A stretch of DNA of 64,000 bases, taken from Arthrobacter sp. zg-Y919 (GTDB lineage: Bacteria; Actinomycetota; Actinomycetes; Actinomycetales; Micrococcaceae). The stretch spans positions 2,294,001 through 2,358,000 of the forward strand of contig NZ_CP126242.1 in assembly GCF_030142045.1 (NCBI RefSeq), written 5' to 3'. Below are positions 35,971-44,379 of the stretch, piece by piece; within the stretch, counting starts at the first letter, position 1; each line of letters begins with the position of its first letter. Both the position numbers and the translations under genes were made by a program. The notes below the pieces were generated by a model. It saw only the letters and a list, made by a program, of their open reading frames with translations, searched no databases and was not told the DNA's origin.

Positions 35971-37188
35971 CTACGGCTTGTAGCTACTCAGGAACTCCCC
36001 CAGCCGGTTCATGGCATCTTCGATGTCCTCCACGTTGGGCAGGGTCACCATCCGGAAGTGGTCCGGGCGCACCCAGTTGAACGCCGTCCCTACCGACACC
36101 AGGATCTTCTGCTGCTTCAGCAGGTCCAGGGCAAACTGCTCGTCGTCCTTGATCGGGTAGACATCCGGATCCAGGCGCGGGAACAGGTACAGGGCACCCT
36201 GCGCCAGCTCACAGGTCACACCGGGGATGTCGTTGAGCATCTGGTGCGCCTTGTCGCGCTGGGCGCGCAGGCGTCCGCCGGGCAGGATCAGGTCATTGAT
36301 GCTCTGGTAGCCGCCCAGTGCGGTCTGGATGGCGTGCTGGGCTGGAACGTTCGCGCACAGGCGCATGTTGGCCAGCAGGTTGATGCCTTCGATGTAATCC
36401 GCCGCTGCGCGCTTCGGTCCGGAGATTGCCATCCAGCCGCTGCGGTATCCGGCTATCCGGTAGGCCTTGGACAGGCCGCTGAAGGTCAGGCACAGGACGT
36501 CGTCGCCGGTGACCGTTGCAGAGTTCACGTGCACGGCGTCGTCGTACAGGATCTTTTCGTAAATCTCATCCGAGAAGATGATCAGCCCGTGCTTGCGCGC
36601 CAGGTCCACGATGGACTTCACCACGTGCTCCGGGTAGACGGCACCGGTGGGGTTGTTCGGGTTGATCAGGACAATGCCCTTGGTGCGGTCGGTGATCTTC
36701 GAGGCCAGGTCGTCGACGTCGGGCCACCAGTGCTCGGATTCGTCGCACAGGTAATGCACCGCCGTGCCGCCGGCCAGGGAAACCGAAGCGGTCCACAACG
36801 GGTAGTCCGGGGCGGGCACGAGGATCTCGTCGCCGTTGTTCAGCAGCGCCTGCATGGAGAGGGTGATCAGTTCGCTGACACCGTTGCCCAGGTACACGTC
36901 GTCAACGTCGATGTTGTTGATGCCGCGGCTTTGGTAGTACTGCACGACGGCGGTGCGGGCGGAGAAGATGCCGCGGGAATCGCTGTAGCCCTGGGCCTTG
37001 GGCAGGTGCCGCATCATGTCCACCAGGATGGCCTCGGGCGCTTCGAAGCCAAACGGCGCGGGATTGCCGATGTTCAGCTTGAGGATCCGGTGCCCTGCTG
37101 CTTCCATCCGCTGCGCGTGTTCCAGCAACGGTCCACGAATGTCGTACAGGACGTTGTGGAGTTTGTGCGACTGCTTGAATTCGACCAT
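35971..37188 (-). CDS. alaA: Alanine transaminase-like aminotransferase
   Basis: A PLP-dependent class I aminotransferase which, in the AlaA subfamily, makes alanine from pyruvate and glutamate. The 405-residue protein opens with MVEFKQSHKLHNVLYDIRGP, a close match to the AlaA start. Family features follow: KLNIGNPAPFGFEAP, the substrate/PLP region VLINPNNPTGAVYP, the PLP aspartate in IIFSDEIYEKILYD, and the PLP lysine in LTFSGLSKAYRIAGYRSGWM. The ATG at 37188 is preferred because the frame upstream is not family-like, although its purine stretch AAGGAA is very close. A strong hairpin just upstream separates it from the osmoprotectant operon. Confidence 0.9.
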   Translation of the reverse strand: MVEFKQSHKLHNVLYDIRGPLLEHAQRMEAAGHRILKLNIGNPAPFGFEAPEAILVDMMRHLPKAQGYSDSRGIFSARTAVVQYYQSRGINNIDVDDVYLGNGVSELITLSMQALLNNGDEILVPAPDYPLWTASVSLAGGTAVHYLCDESEHWWPDVDDLASKITDRTKGIVLINPNNPTGAVYPEHVVKSIVDLARKHGLIIFSDEIYEKILYDDAVHVNSATVTGDDVLCLTFSGLSKAYRIAGYRSGWMAISGPKRAAADYIEGINLLANMRLCANVPAQHAIQTALGGYQSINDLILPGGRLRAQRDKAHQMLNDIPGVTCELAQGALYLFPRLDPDVYPIKDDEQFALDLLKQQKILVSVGTAFNWVRPDHFRMVTLPNVEDIEDAMNRLGEFLSSYKP

Positions 37189-37207
37189 TTCCTTAGGATG
37201 CCACAGG

Positions 37208-37249
37208 GCGGCGTCCCGGCAGCGTATGTTTCGCTGCACGGGACGCCGC
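37208..37249 (-). terminator. Terminator of the osmoprotectant operon
   Basis: GCGGCGTCCCG at 37208-37218 pairs with CGGGACGCCGC at 37239-37249. An inner stem GCAGCG/CGCTGC follows, separated by one unpaired A. It stands between the binding-protein stop and the aminotransferase start on the same strand. Confidence 0.8.
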
Positions 37250-37274
37250 GGCCGGTTCCAGGAGGCGCTGCGGG

Positions 37275-38228
37275 CTAGGCCAGGCCCTTTTCCTCCAACC
37301 AGTCCTGCGCGGCTTCGGAAGGATCGAGCTTCTGGTCGCCGCTGACGGCCTGGTTCAGCATGATGAGGTCCTCGGTGGTGAGCTGGGCGGAAACCTTGTC
37401 CAGCACTTCCCGGGCCTCGTCGCTGACACGGTCATCGGCGATCAGCGGGATGACCTGCTGGGCCGGCCAGTTCTGCTTCGGGTCCTCCAGGACCACCAGT
37501 CCGTTTTCCTCGATGGCGGGGGTGGTGGTGTAGATGTCTGCCACCTGGACGTCGTTGTTCAGCAGGGCGTCGACGGTGAGCGGCCCGCCGCTGTCGCCGA
37601 TGGCGGTGAATTCCTTGAATTCGCAGCCGTACTTCTCCTTCAGGCCGGCGAGGCCCTGGGTGCGCTCGGCGAATTCGGCAGGTGCGCCGAGGGTCAGTTC
37701 ACCGCACACCTTCGCCAGGTCTTCGATGCTTTCGAGCTGGTACTTTTCGGCCGTGGCTGCGGTGACCACCATGGCGTCCTTGTCCTGAGCCTCGGAAGGC
37801 TCAAGGACCACCAGGTTCTCCGGCAGCTTTTCGGTGAGGGAGTCGACAATCTCGCCGGGCTCCACGAGGTCCGTTTCCGGGTCCACCTCCACCAGCAGGG
37901 CCCCGGTGTACTCGGGAATCAGGTCGATCGAACCGTCTTCGAGGGCGGGGATGTAAACCTCGCGGGATCCGATGCCCAGCCGGGTTTCGGCGGGGATGCC
38001 TGCTGCGTTGAGGGCACCGGCATAGATTTCGGCGATGGTGCTGCTCTCCGGGAAGTCCGCGGACCCGACAACCAGTGCCTGTGCGGTGCTGCTGCCGGAA
38101 GGCTCCGGCGCGCTTTCATTCTCCAGCGGGTCCCCGCCTCCGCTGCAGCCGGCGAGGGCCAGGGCCATTCCGCCGGCCAGGACCGCCAGGGCCTTCCGGG
38201 AATTGCGGCGCGCGTGGTGCTTCATCAT
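37275..38228 (-). CDS. Osmoprotectant-binding lipoprotein (OpuCC/ProX type)
   Basis: The substrate-binding subunit of a glycine betaine/choline-type ABC importer, 317 residues. It has a lipoprotein signal peptide (RKALAVLAGGMALALAGC) with lipobox LAGC followed by SGGG. The mature domain shows the family pattern: VVGSADFPESSTIAEIYAGAL, LGIGSREVYIPALEDGSIDL, PEYTGALLVEV, and later LLNNDVQVADIYTTTPAIEE. The downstream end has LTTEDLIMLNQAVSGDQK. It overlaps the permease gene by four bases and is the last gene of the four-gene operon. The exact ligand (betaine, carnitine or choline) cannot be read from the sequence. Confidence 0.92.
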   Translation of the reverse strand: MMKHHARRNSRKALAVLAGGMALALAGCSGGGDPLENESAPEPSGSSTAQALVVGSADFPESSTIAEIYAGALNAAGIPAETRLGIGSREVYIPALEDGSIDLIPEYTGALLVEVDPETDLVEPGEIVDSLTEKLPENLVVLEPSEAQDKDAMVVTAATAEKYQLESIEDLAKVCGELTLGAPAEFAERTQGLAGLKEKYGCEFKEFTAIGDSGGPLTVDALLNNDVQVADIYTTTPAIEENGLVVLEDPKQNWPAQQVIPLIADDRVSDEAREVLDKVSAQLTTEDLIMLNQAVSGDQKLDPSEAAQDWLEEKGLA

Positions 38229-38983
38229 TTTCCTCCTTGTGCTCCGGCGGCGGGAACTCCGCTGCCGCTCGATTTACCGGCCGCCTCCGGGCGGCCGAGT
38301 CCTGACGGGATCAAGAAACGTGATCCCAGCGCGATGACGCCGTCGACCGCGAGCGCCAACAGGGCAATGATGACCGCCCCGCCAAAGACCCGCCCGTAGT
38401 CCCCCACCGCCAAGCCATCGATGAGATAGCGTCCCAGCCCGCCGAGGTTGATCGTCGCAACCACGGCCGCTGTGGCCACCACCTGCAGGGTGGCACCGCG
38501 CAGCCCGCCCAGCAGGACCCGCATGCCGTTGGGGATCTCTACCCGGAACAGTACCTGCGCTTCATTCATTCCCAGGCTGCGGGCGGCGTCCACGACGTTT
38601 GGCTCCACGGATGCAATTCCGGCATAGGTGCCGGCCAGCAGCGGCGGGACGGCCAAGAGCACCAGGGACCAGATGGGCGGCATCAGGCCCAGCCCGGCGA
38701 GCAGCACGAACAGGGTGAGCATGCCCAGGGTCGGCAGCGCCCGCAGCAGCCCCGAGACCGCCACCACCGCCACACGGCCGCGCCCGGTGTGCCCTATGAA
38801 CAGGCCCAGCGGCACCGCGATGAGCGCGGCGATCAACAGGGCGAGGCCGGTGTACTGCAGGTGCTCCAGGGTCCGCACCGGGATGCCTGCGGCTCCGGAC
38901 CAGTTGGCCGGATCCGTGAGCCATTCCCACCCCTGGCCGAGGGGGTTGGTGCTGGTGTACTCGGTGCGCGGGATACCCACCAT
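38225..38983 (-). CDS. Osmoprotectant ABC permease
   Basis: A 252-residue permease with about five membrane segments. It contains the EAA loop VVDAARSLGMNEAQVLFRVEIPNGM and a first segment with LEHLQYTGLALLIAALIAVPLG. ALPTLGMLTLFVLLAGLGLMP is a marker of OpuCB/OpuCD proteins. The end is Gly/Ser/Ala-rich. It overlaps the binding-protein gene by four bases and is separated from the other permease gene by two bases, fitting a heterodimeric channel encoded by a single message. Confidence 0.9.
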   Translation of the reverse strand: MVGIPRTEYTSTNPLGQGWEWLTDPANWSGAAGIPVRTLEHLQYTGLALLIAALIAVPLGLFIGHTGRGRVAVVAVSGLLRALPTLGMLTLFVLLAGLGLMPPIWSLVLLAVPPLLAGTYAGIASVEPNVVDAARSLGMNEAQVLFRVEIPNGMRVLLGGLRGATLQVVATAAVVATINLGGLGRYLIDGLAVGDYGRVFGGAVIIALLALAVDGVIALGSRFLIPSGLGRPEAAGKSSGSGVPAAGAQGGK

Positions 38984-38985
38984 GC

Positions 38986-39744
38986 CTACGCCCCCTTCAG
39001 TGCGACGTCGGGTGCGGCCGCCACCGGCGCCGGCCGGAGTGTGGATGCCTGACGCCCGCCGTCCGTGCCGCCGTTGCGGTTGGTGCGGCCCCGCGCGCCC
39101 CGGCCGGTGACGCCGGCACGGGTCCAGGGCGTGAGCAGCCGCTGCACCAGGACCAGGAGCAGGTCCATCAGGAAGGCCAGGACGAGGGTGGCAATAATCC
39201 CCACCACGATCTCCGTCAGGAAATAGCGGCGCAGGCCGTCGCTGAAGAAGAAGCCCAGGTTTTCGACGCCGATCAGGGCGCCCACGCTGACCATGGAGAT
39301 GTTGCTGACCGAGACCACGCGCAGGCCGGCAATCAGCACCGGAACGGACAGCGGCAGGTCCACCGTCAGGAAGCGGCGCAGCGGCCGGTAGCCCATGGCC
39401 ACCGCGGCCTGGCGGACGCCGTCGTCAACGGAGTCGAACGCGTCGATGCCTACCCGCAGCATCAGGGCCACGGCGTAGATGGTCAGGGCCACGATGATGT
39501 TGGCGAGGTCCAGGATGCGGGTCCCCAGAAGAGCCGGCAGGGTGACGAACAGGGCCAGCGACGGAATCGTGTAGAGCAGCGAGCCTGCGGACAGGACAAA
39601 GCCGCGGATTTTCCGCCGGCCGCGCACCAGCTGTGCCAGGGGAAGGGCAATCAGCACGCCGATCACCAGGGGCAGTATCGATTGGTAGAGGTGCAGCCCG
39701 CTGAGCCGAAAGACGTCATCGGTGTGGGCCAGGAACCATTCCAT
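38986..39744 (-). CDS. Osmoprotectant ABC permease
   Basis: The second permease, 252 residues, with about six membrane segments. It has VGIDAFDSVDDGVRQAAVAMGYRPLRRFLTVDLPLSVPVL, the EAA loop typical of OpuCB/OpuCD, and LHLYQSILPLVIGVLIALPL near the start. The last 35 residues are basic and Gly/Arg-rich. Its start lies one base from the ATPase stop, so it is translated with the ATPase. Together with the other permease it would form the transmembrane pore. Confidence 0.9.
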   Translation of the reverse strand: MEWFLAHTDDVFRLSGLHLYQSILPLVIGVLIALPLAQLVRGRRKIRGFVLSAGSLLYTIPSLALFVTLPALLGTRILDLANIIVALTIYAVALMLRVGIDAFDSVDDGVRQAAVAMGYRPLRRFLTVDLPLSVPVLIAGLRVVSVSNISMVSVGALIGVENLGFFFSDGLRRYFLTEIVVGIIATLVLAFLMDLLLVLVQRLLTPWTRAGVTGRGARGRTNRNGGTDGGRQASTLRPAPVAAAPDVALKGA

Positions 39745-39745
39745 G

Positions 39746-40960
39746 TCAGCTCCCGGTCCGCTGCAGGCGCGCGGCCTCGATCAGGCCCAGGATTTCCGCC
39801 GCCTGCACGACGCCGGTCACCCGCCCGTCAGCGTCCACCGCGACTCCCAGCCCGGACGGGGACGAGAGGGCTGCGTCCAGGGCCCGGCGCAGGCTTGTCC
39901 CCTCCGGGTAGAGGGATCCGCCCGGCACCAGGCCCGAGGTTCCGGTGATTGCGTCGCGGCGGTCCGCAGGCACCCAGCCCAGCGGGGCGCCGTCGGCATC
40001 CACGCACAGTGCCCAGCTTCCGTCCACCCTGGCCGCCGGGTCCGGCAGCCGTTCCGCGGCAATGACCTGCACCGGGTGGACGGGCACGGCCGTCCCGTCC
40101 TGGAAGGACAGGTGGCGGAAACCGCGGTCCCGTCCCACGAAGCCGGCGACGAAATCGTCCACCGGTGCCCGGAGGATTTCCTCCGGGGCGGCATACTGGG
40201 CGAGCCTGCCGCCGGTGGCGAAGACCGCCACCTTGTCGCCCAGGATAGTGGCTTCGTCAATGTCGTGGGTGACGAAGACGATGGTTTTGGACAGGTCCTG
40301 CTGCAGCCGCAGCAGTTCCTCCTGCAGCTCCGCACGGACCACCGGGTCCACGGCACTGAAGGGTTCGTCCATCAGCAGCACGGGCGGATCGGAGGCGAGG
40401 GCCCGGGCCACGCCCACCCGTTGCTGCTGGCCGCCGGACAGCTGGGCGGGATACCGGTTCCCGAGGGTCGGATCCAGCCCGACGACGTCGAGCAGTTCCG
40501 CGGCGCGGCGCCGCGCGTCCCGCCGCGGGGTACCGTTCAGGCGCGGAACCGTGGCCACGTTGTCCAGTACGGTCCGGTGCGGCAGCAGGCCCGAGGACTG
40601 CATCACGTAGCCCATGGATCGCCGCAGCTGGGCGGCCTTGACGGTGGAGATGTCCACGCCGTCCACTTCGATGCTGCCCGACGTCGGCTCCACCATCCGG
40701 TTGATCATGCGCAGCGAGGTGGTTTTTCCGCAGCCCGACGGGCCCACGAAGACGGTGATGGATCCGCGCTCGATATCCAGGTCCAGGTTCCGGACCGCCG
40801 GTGCGGCATCACCGTAGGTCTTGGTCACCGCCCGGAACCGGATCATCGGCGTGCCGGGTGTGGCGTCCTGCGTGCCAGCGGCAATACCGGAATGCGGGCC
40901 GGACTGCCGCGTGGAGGAATCGGTGCGGTCAGGGGTAGCGGGGTCTGGCGGCGGGGTCAT
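39746..40960 (-). CDS. Osmoprotectant ABC ATPase with CBS domains
   Basis: The ATPase subunit of the osmoprotectant importer, 404 residues, and the first gene of its operon. The N-terminal 40 residues are Ser/Thr/Pro-rich. Then come Walker A VGPSGCGKTTSLRMINRM, Q-loop YVMQSSGLLPHRT, signature [15 protein letters not shown] and Walker B PVLLMDEPFSAVDP, with the H-loop VFVTHDIDEA. The C-terminal third, with LCVDADGAPLGWVPADRR and LGVAVDADGRVTGVVQAAEI, forms a tandem CBS pair. In OpuA/OpuC-type ATPases this pair senses ionic strength and closes the transporter, so post-translational osmotic gating is likely. Confidence 0.92.
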   Translation of the reverse strand: MTPPPDPATPDRTDSSTRQSGPHSGIAAGTQDATPGTPMIRFRAVTKTYGDAAPAVRNLDLDIERGSITVFVGPSGCGKTTSLRMINRMVEPTSGSIEVDGVDISTVKAAQLRRSMGYVMQSSGLLPHRTVLDNVATVPRLNGTPRRDARRRAAELLDVVGLDPTLGNRYPAQLSGGQQQRVGVARALASDPPVLLMDEPFSAVDPVVRAELQEELLRLQQDLSKTIVFVTHDIDEATILGDKVAVFATGGRLAQYAAPEEILRAPVDDFVAGFVGRDRGFRHLSFQDGTAVPVHPVQVIAAERLPDPAARVDGSWALCVDADGAPLGWVPADRRDAITGTSGLVPGGSLYPEGTSLRRALDAALSSPSGLGVAVDADGRVTGVVQAAEILGLIEAARLQRTGS

Positions 40961-41069
40961 GGTGCATGCCTTCCGTGGGGATGCCGGTATGCCGGGCAGC
41001 TCGCGACGTGCCGTGAAGCATCACGGTATTTCACACCTGCAGCGGTAGTCCAGCGTCAAGCGGGACGGG

Positions 41070-41564
41070 TTAGTGGATGGGGCGGGCCGGGTCGAGGGGT
41101 GGTGCGGACCCGTTGGAGGTGTCTGTACCTGCGGCCAGCAGGCGCAGTCCCACGTCCACCAGGCCGGTCCGGTCCAGGGCCGGAACCTCGTCCAGTGGCA
41201 CCCAGGCGGCTTGGTCTGTGCTGCCGTTTTCTTCATCGCGGAGGGCGCCGTCCACGACGTCGGCGCGGTAGATGATCCGCAGGCCGTGCAGCATCCGGGG
41301 TTCGCCGTGCATGCGCTGTTCGGGCGGAATGAAGATGCTGTCCACTCCCAGCAGGCTCTCAAGGCGCGCTTCATAGCCGGTCTCCTCCCGCACCTCCCGC
41401 ACTGCGGCGGCCGGAGCGTCCTCGCCCCGTTCAAGTCCGCCGCCGGGCAGGGTCCAGTGCGAGTTGCCGTGCTCGTTCCAGTGCGCCAGCAGCAGCATCC
41501 CGTCGCGGACAATCACGGCGTACGCCCCCACCCGGACGTCGAAGTCAGCGGACATTGCCGGCAC
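41070..41564 (-). CDS. Nudix hydrolase
   Basis: A 164-residue pyrophosphohydrolase of the Nudix superfamily. The Nudix box is complete: GGGLERGEDAPAAAVREVREETG (with the GX5EX7REUXEEXGU spacing), preceded by WTLP. A C-terminal loop with EENGSTDQAAWVPLDEVPAL is the usual substrate-recognition part. The nucleotide or sugar-nucleotide substrate cannot be inferred. Its start overlaps the end of the kinase gene by 20 bases, so the pair is probably cotranscribed. Confidence 0.92.
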   Translation of the reverse strand: MPAMSADFDVRVGAYAVIVRDGMLLLAHWNEHGNSHWTLPGGGLERGEDAPAAAVREVREETGYEARLESLLGVDSIFIPPEQRMHGEPRMLHGLRIIYRADVVDGALRDEENGSTDQAAWVPLDEVPALDRTGLVDVGLRLLAAGTDTSNGSAPPLDPARPIH

Positions 41565-42465
41565 CCAGCAGGTAGGCCACCCCGAACACGGGGTCGGTGG
41601 TCAGGAAACGGATATCGGTCAGTCCTGCTGCGTTCAGCCGGGTGCGGAGCAGGTCCTGCAGCAGCGGCTGGTGCATGCCCAGTCCCCCGCCGATTACGAC
41701 CGGGCCGGGGATCTTCAGGAGGCCGGCCACGTCCAGGATCAGTCCGGCCAGGTGCTCCGCCGCCTCGCCCACGATGTCCACGGCTGCCGGATTTCCTTCC
41801 TGCGCGGCGTCGAAGACCAGCCCTGCCTTTCCGGCCCAGTAGGGGCGGTCCGTCGCACCGTGGAACAGGCTGATCAGCGCGTCGGGGTTCTCGGCGCCGC
41901 ATTGCCGCATCAGGGCAACGCTGAGCGGATCCGGTTCCAGTTCCAGGTTGCTGCGCCGGAGCGTGTGCCGGACGGCTTCGCGTCCCACCCAGTAGCCGCT
42001 GCCTTCGTCGCCCAGCAGGTACCCCCAGCCGCCCGAACGGGCCTCCCGGCCGGAGCCGTCAATCCCCCAGGCCACGGATCCGGTGCCGGCAATGACCGCG
42101 ATGCCGGACGGAGCTTCGCCTGCGGCGAGAATCAGTCGGGTGTCGTGCACAACCTCGACGACGGCGTCGGGCACGTGTTCGGCAATCAGGGCTCGGAGCG
42201 CGGCGGCGTCCTGTTCGGTGTCCACTCCCCCGGACCCGGCAATCACCCGCCCCACGCCGTCGGTCCCCAGCGCGCCGAAAACCTCTGCCAGGGACGCCCG
42301 GGCAGCCTCCACCGGAACGTTCTGGACGTTGGCGCTGCCGGCAATGGCTTCGAGGGCGCCGACGCCGCGGTGCAGCCGGATGCCGTGGGTCTTCGTGCCG
42401 CCAATGTCGAGGCCGATGGTGTCCGGGCCGGCGTCGTTGGGAGCCGGAGGTGGAAATGCATGCAT
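41545..42465 (-). CDS. BadF/BadG-type sugar kinase (N-acetylglucosamine kinase-like)
   Basis: A 306-residue ASKHA-fold protein. The phosphate-1 motif GLDIGGTKTHGIRL is near the N-terminus, followed by IAGSGGVDTEQD, the phosphate-2 motif GTGSVAWGIDGSG and the adenosine motif VVIGGGLGMHQPLL. This is the BadF/BadG/BcrA/D family. In actinobacteria the single-domain members next to sugar genes are usually N-acetylglucosamine or glucosamine kinases, but no sugar transporter stands beside this one, so the substrate is uncertain. It overlaps the Nudix gene. Confidence 0.85.
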   Translation of the reverse strand: MHAFPPPAPNDAGPDTIGLDIGGTKTHGIRLHRGVGALEAIAGSANVQNVPVEAARASLAEVFGALGTDGVGRVIAGSGGVDTEQDAAALRALIAEHVPDAVVEVVHDTRLILAAGEAPSGIAVIAGTGSVAWGIDGSGREARSGGWGYLLGDEGSGYWVGREAVRHTLRRSNLELEPDPLSVALMRQCGAENPDALISLFHGATDRPYWAGKAGLVFDAAQEGNPAAVDIVGEAAEHLAGLILDVAGLLKIPGPVVIGGGLGMHQPLLQDLLRTRLNAAGLTDIRFLTTDPVFGVAYLLGAGNVR

Positions 42466-42501
42466 TGGACCACCCTACTTTCCCGCGGGCGTCCGGCGAA
42501 C

Positions 42502-43749
42502 CTAGCTGGCGGCGGCCCGGCGCCGGTTCCGCCGCAGGCTCAGGACCGCCAGGACGAGGCACGCCGCGGTGATCAGTGCCGAGAAACCGGCCACCGAAGC
42601 GTCCAGCCCCCAGATCCCGCCCGCTGCGCCGAGGCCCAGCACGGGAATGGCACTGCCGAGGTAGGTGATCACGTAAACGGTGCTGATAATCCGGGCATGC
42701 TCGGCGGCCTCAACCGCTGCGGCAACCTCGTTGAACACCACCCGGAAAGCCATGCCCTGGCCGAATCCGGCCAGCACGCAGGCGACCGTCAGGAGTATGA
42801 GGCTCCCGGTGCCTCCGGCCACGGGAATCAGTGCGGTGCCGGTACCCATCGCAGCGAGTCCGATGGGTGCGGTGTAGCGGCCCCGGATGCCGGTCAGCTG
42901 GCTGACCGCTGAGGCGCCCAGGGCGAGGGCGGCGAGCAGCCCGATGGCGGGCCGCCACGTGGTTCCCGCGATGGAGGAAAAGTAGGTGGGCGCCAGGGAG
43001 AGGCAGAAACCAAAGACCGCGAAGCTCAGGAACCCGGTGGTTGACGCAATCCAGAACTGTGTGCGGGCACGATGCGAGACGGCCGGTTTCCGCGGCCGCA
43101 GCATGGCCAGCGGCGGGCCTTCGGCGAGGGAGATGGCCGGCCGCGCCTTCAGCATGCAGAGCGGAATCAGGAGGGCTGCCAGGACCGCGGAGTGGATCAG
43201 GAAGGGCGTCAGGGTGGGCGCGGGCAGCAGGGACAGGAGGCCGCCGATCACCGGGCCGGCAGCCACGCCACCGGCGGACACGAGCAGGGTGAAGCGGGTG
43301 GCCCATTCGGGTTTATGCGGCAGCAGTTCGCGCAGGGCGGCCGAGCTGGCGCCGGTGGCGAGGGCTACCGAAGCGCCCTGGAGGGCACGGCCAAGCATCA
43401 GGGCACCTACATCGGTGGCGGTGCCGAAGATCAACCCGCCGGCCAGCGAGACGACGGCGGCCACCACGAGTGCCGCACGGCGGCCAATGTAGTCGGACCA
43501 GTGCCCTACGAGCAGCAGACCGGCGACCAGGACGAGGACATACGAGGCGAATGCCAGCGTCACGCCGAAGTAGGAGAGGCCAAGGGAGTCGCCGAGCAGC
43601 GGATACAGCGGAGTCGCAAGGTTCGCGCCGATGAGCAGCGTGCTCATTACGGCAAGCGTCAGGATCAGCCGGGGCCGGATGGCCGCGTCCCACTCCTTCC
43701 GCCTGGTGCGGGCGGCGGGCTGCATGCGCAGCTCACTGAGCACTGTCAC
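42502..43749 (-). CDS. MFS transporter
   Basis: A 415-residue protein of the major facilitator superfamily with twelve membrane segments. The loop 2-3 motif is GHWSDYIGRRAALVVA. VLAGFGQGMAFRVVFNEVAA lies further on in the second half. No cytoplasmic C-terminal domain is present. The substrate is unknown. Its GTG start at 43749 has GGAAG seven bases upstream, and a large inverted repeat lies between it and the divergent Lrp/AsnC gene, so it is likely regulated by that protein. Confidence 0.88.
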   Translation of the reverse strand: MTVLSELRMQPAARTRRKEWDAAIRPRLILTLAVMSTLLIGANLATPLYPLLGDSLGLSYFGVTLAFASYVLVLVAGLLLVGHWSDYIGRRAALVVAAVVSLAGGLIFGTATDVGALMLGRALQGASVALATGASSAALRELLPHKPEWATRFTLLVSAGGVAAGPVIGGLLSLLPAPTLTPFLIHSAVLAALLIPLCMLKARPAISLAEGPPLAMLRPRKPAVSHRARTQFWIASTTGFLSFAVFGFCLSLAPTYFSSIAGTTWRPAIGLLAALALGASAVSQLTGIRGRYTAPIGLAAMGTGTALIPVAGGTGSLILLTVACVLAGFGQGMAFRVVFNEVAAAVEAAEHARIISTVYVITYLGSAIPVLGLGAAGGIWGLDASVAGFSALITAACLVLAVLSLRRNRRRAAAS

Positions 43750-43753
43750 GGGG

Positions 43754-43797
43754 CACTTCCATCCTATTTGTAGCTAATGCTCCTACAGGATGAAGTG
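43754..43797. promoter_or_regulatory. Inverted repeat, candidate operator
   Basis: CACTTCCATCCT plus GTAG at 43754-43773 is mirrored by CTACAGGATGAAGTG at 43783-43797, with one unpaired C and a short centre. The repeat lies immediately upstream of the MFS ribosome-binding site and about 90 bases from the divergent Lrp/AsnC gene. A binding site for that regulator is an inference. Confidence 0.5.
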
Positions 43798-43882
43798 TCG
43801 CCAAGCAGCAAATACACATTAGAGTGATCTTTTGATCGAAACGCTCAATTTAGTTCGGTGCTACTGACAGGAGATGCGCTAG

Positions 43883-44359
43883 ATGGCCAATCTGGACCCG
43901 CTCGACCGCCGGTTGCTGCTGGAACTGGTTCGGGATCCTCGGGCGCAGATCAGCGACCTGAGCGAGCGGCTCGGTGTTGCCCGCAATACTGCCCAGGCCC
44001 ACGTCCGCCACCTGCTGCGGGCCGGAGTCATCCGCCGGTCCGGCCGCGACGTCGACCTTTCGCAGCTCGGCTACGACGTGCAGGCATTCATCACCATCGA
44101 AGTGAACCACCGCGAGCTCGACGGCGTGATTTCCGGACTCCGTACCCTCCCCCAGGTGCTGGAGGTCCACGAGATTTCCGGCCGGGGTGACGTGTGGTGC
44201 CGGATGACCGCCACGGACACCCAGCAGCTGCAGCAGGCCCTGCGCTCCGTCCTTCGGATCAAGGGCGTGATCCGTACGGAAACGGTCCTGGCCCTGCACG
44301 AGCACATCCCGTACCGCACCGAACCGCTGCTGGAAAAACTGGTCCCGCCTGCGGAGTGA
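43883..44359 (+). CDS. Lrp/AsnC family transcription regulator
   Basis: A 158-residue DNA-binding protein of the feast/famine family. The N-terminal winged helix-turn-helix is LDPLDRRLLLELVRDPRAQI, with LSERLGVARNTAQAHVRHLL, where the usual RVRRL pattern is replaced by QAHVRHL. The C-terminal RAM/effector domain follows, with VLEVHEISGRGDVWCRMTATD in place of the typical YxxTGxxD. The effector amino acid is unknown. It is divergent from the MFS transporter, suggesting local regulation. Confidence 0.92.
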   Translation: MANLDPLDRRLLLELVRDPRAQISDLSERLGVARNTAQAHVRHLLRAGVIRRSGRDVDLSQLGYDVQAFITIEVNHRELDGVISGLRTLPQVLEVHEISGRGDVWCRMTATDTQQLQQALRSVLRIKGVIRTETVLALHEHIPYRTEPLLEKLVPPAE

Positions 44360-44379
44360 GCCGCTGGTCCGGGGCTGTC

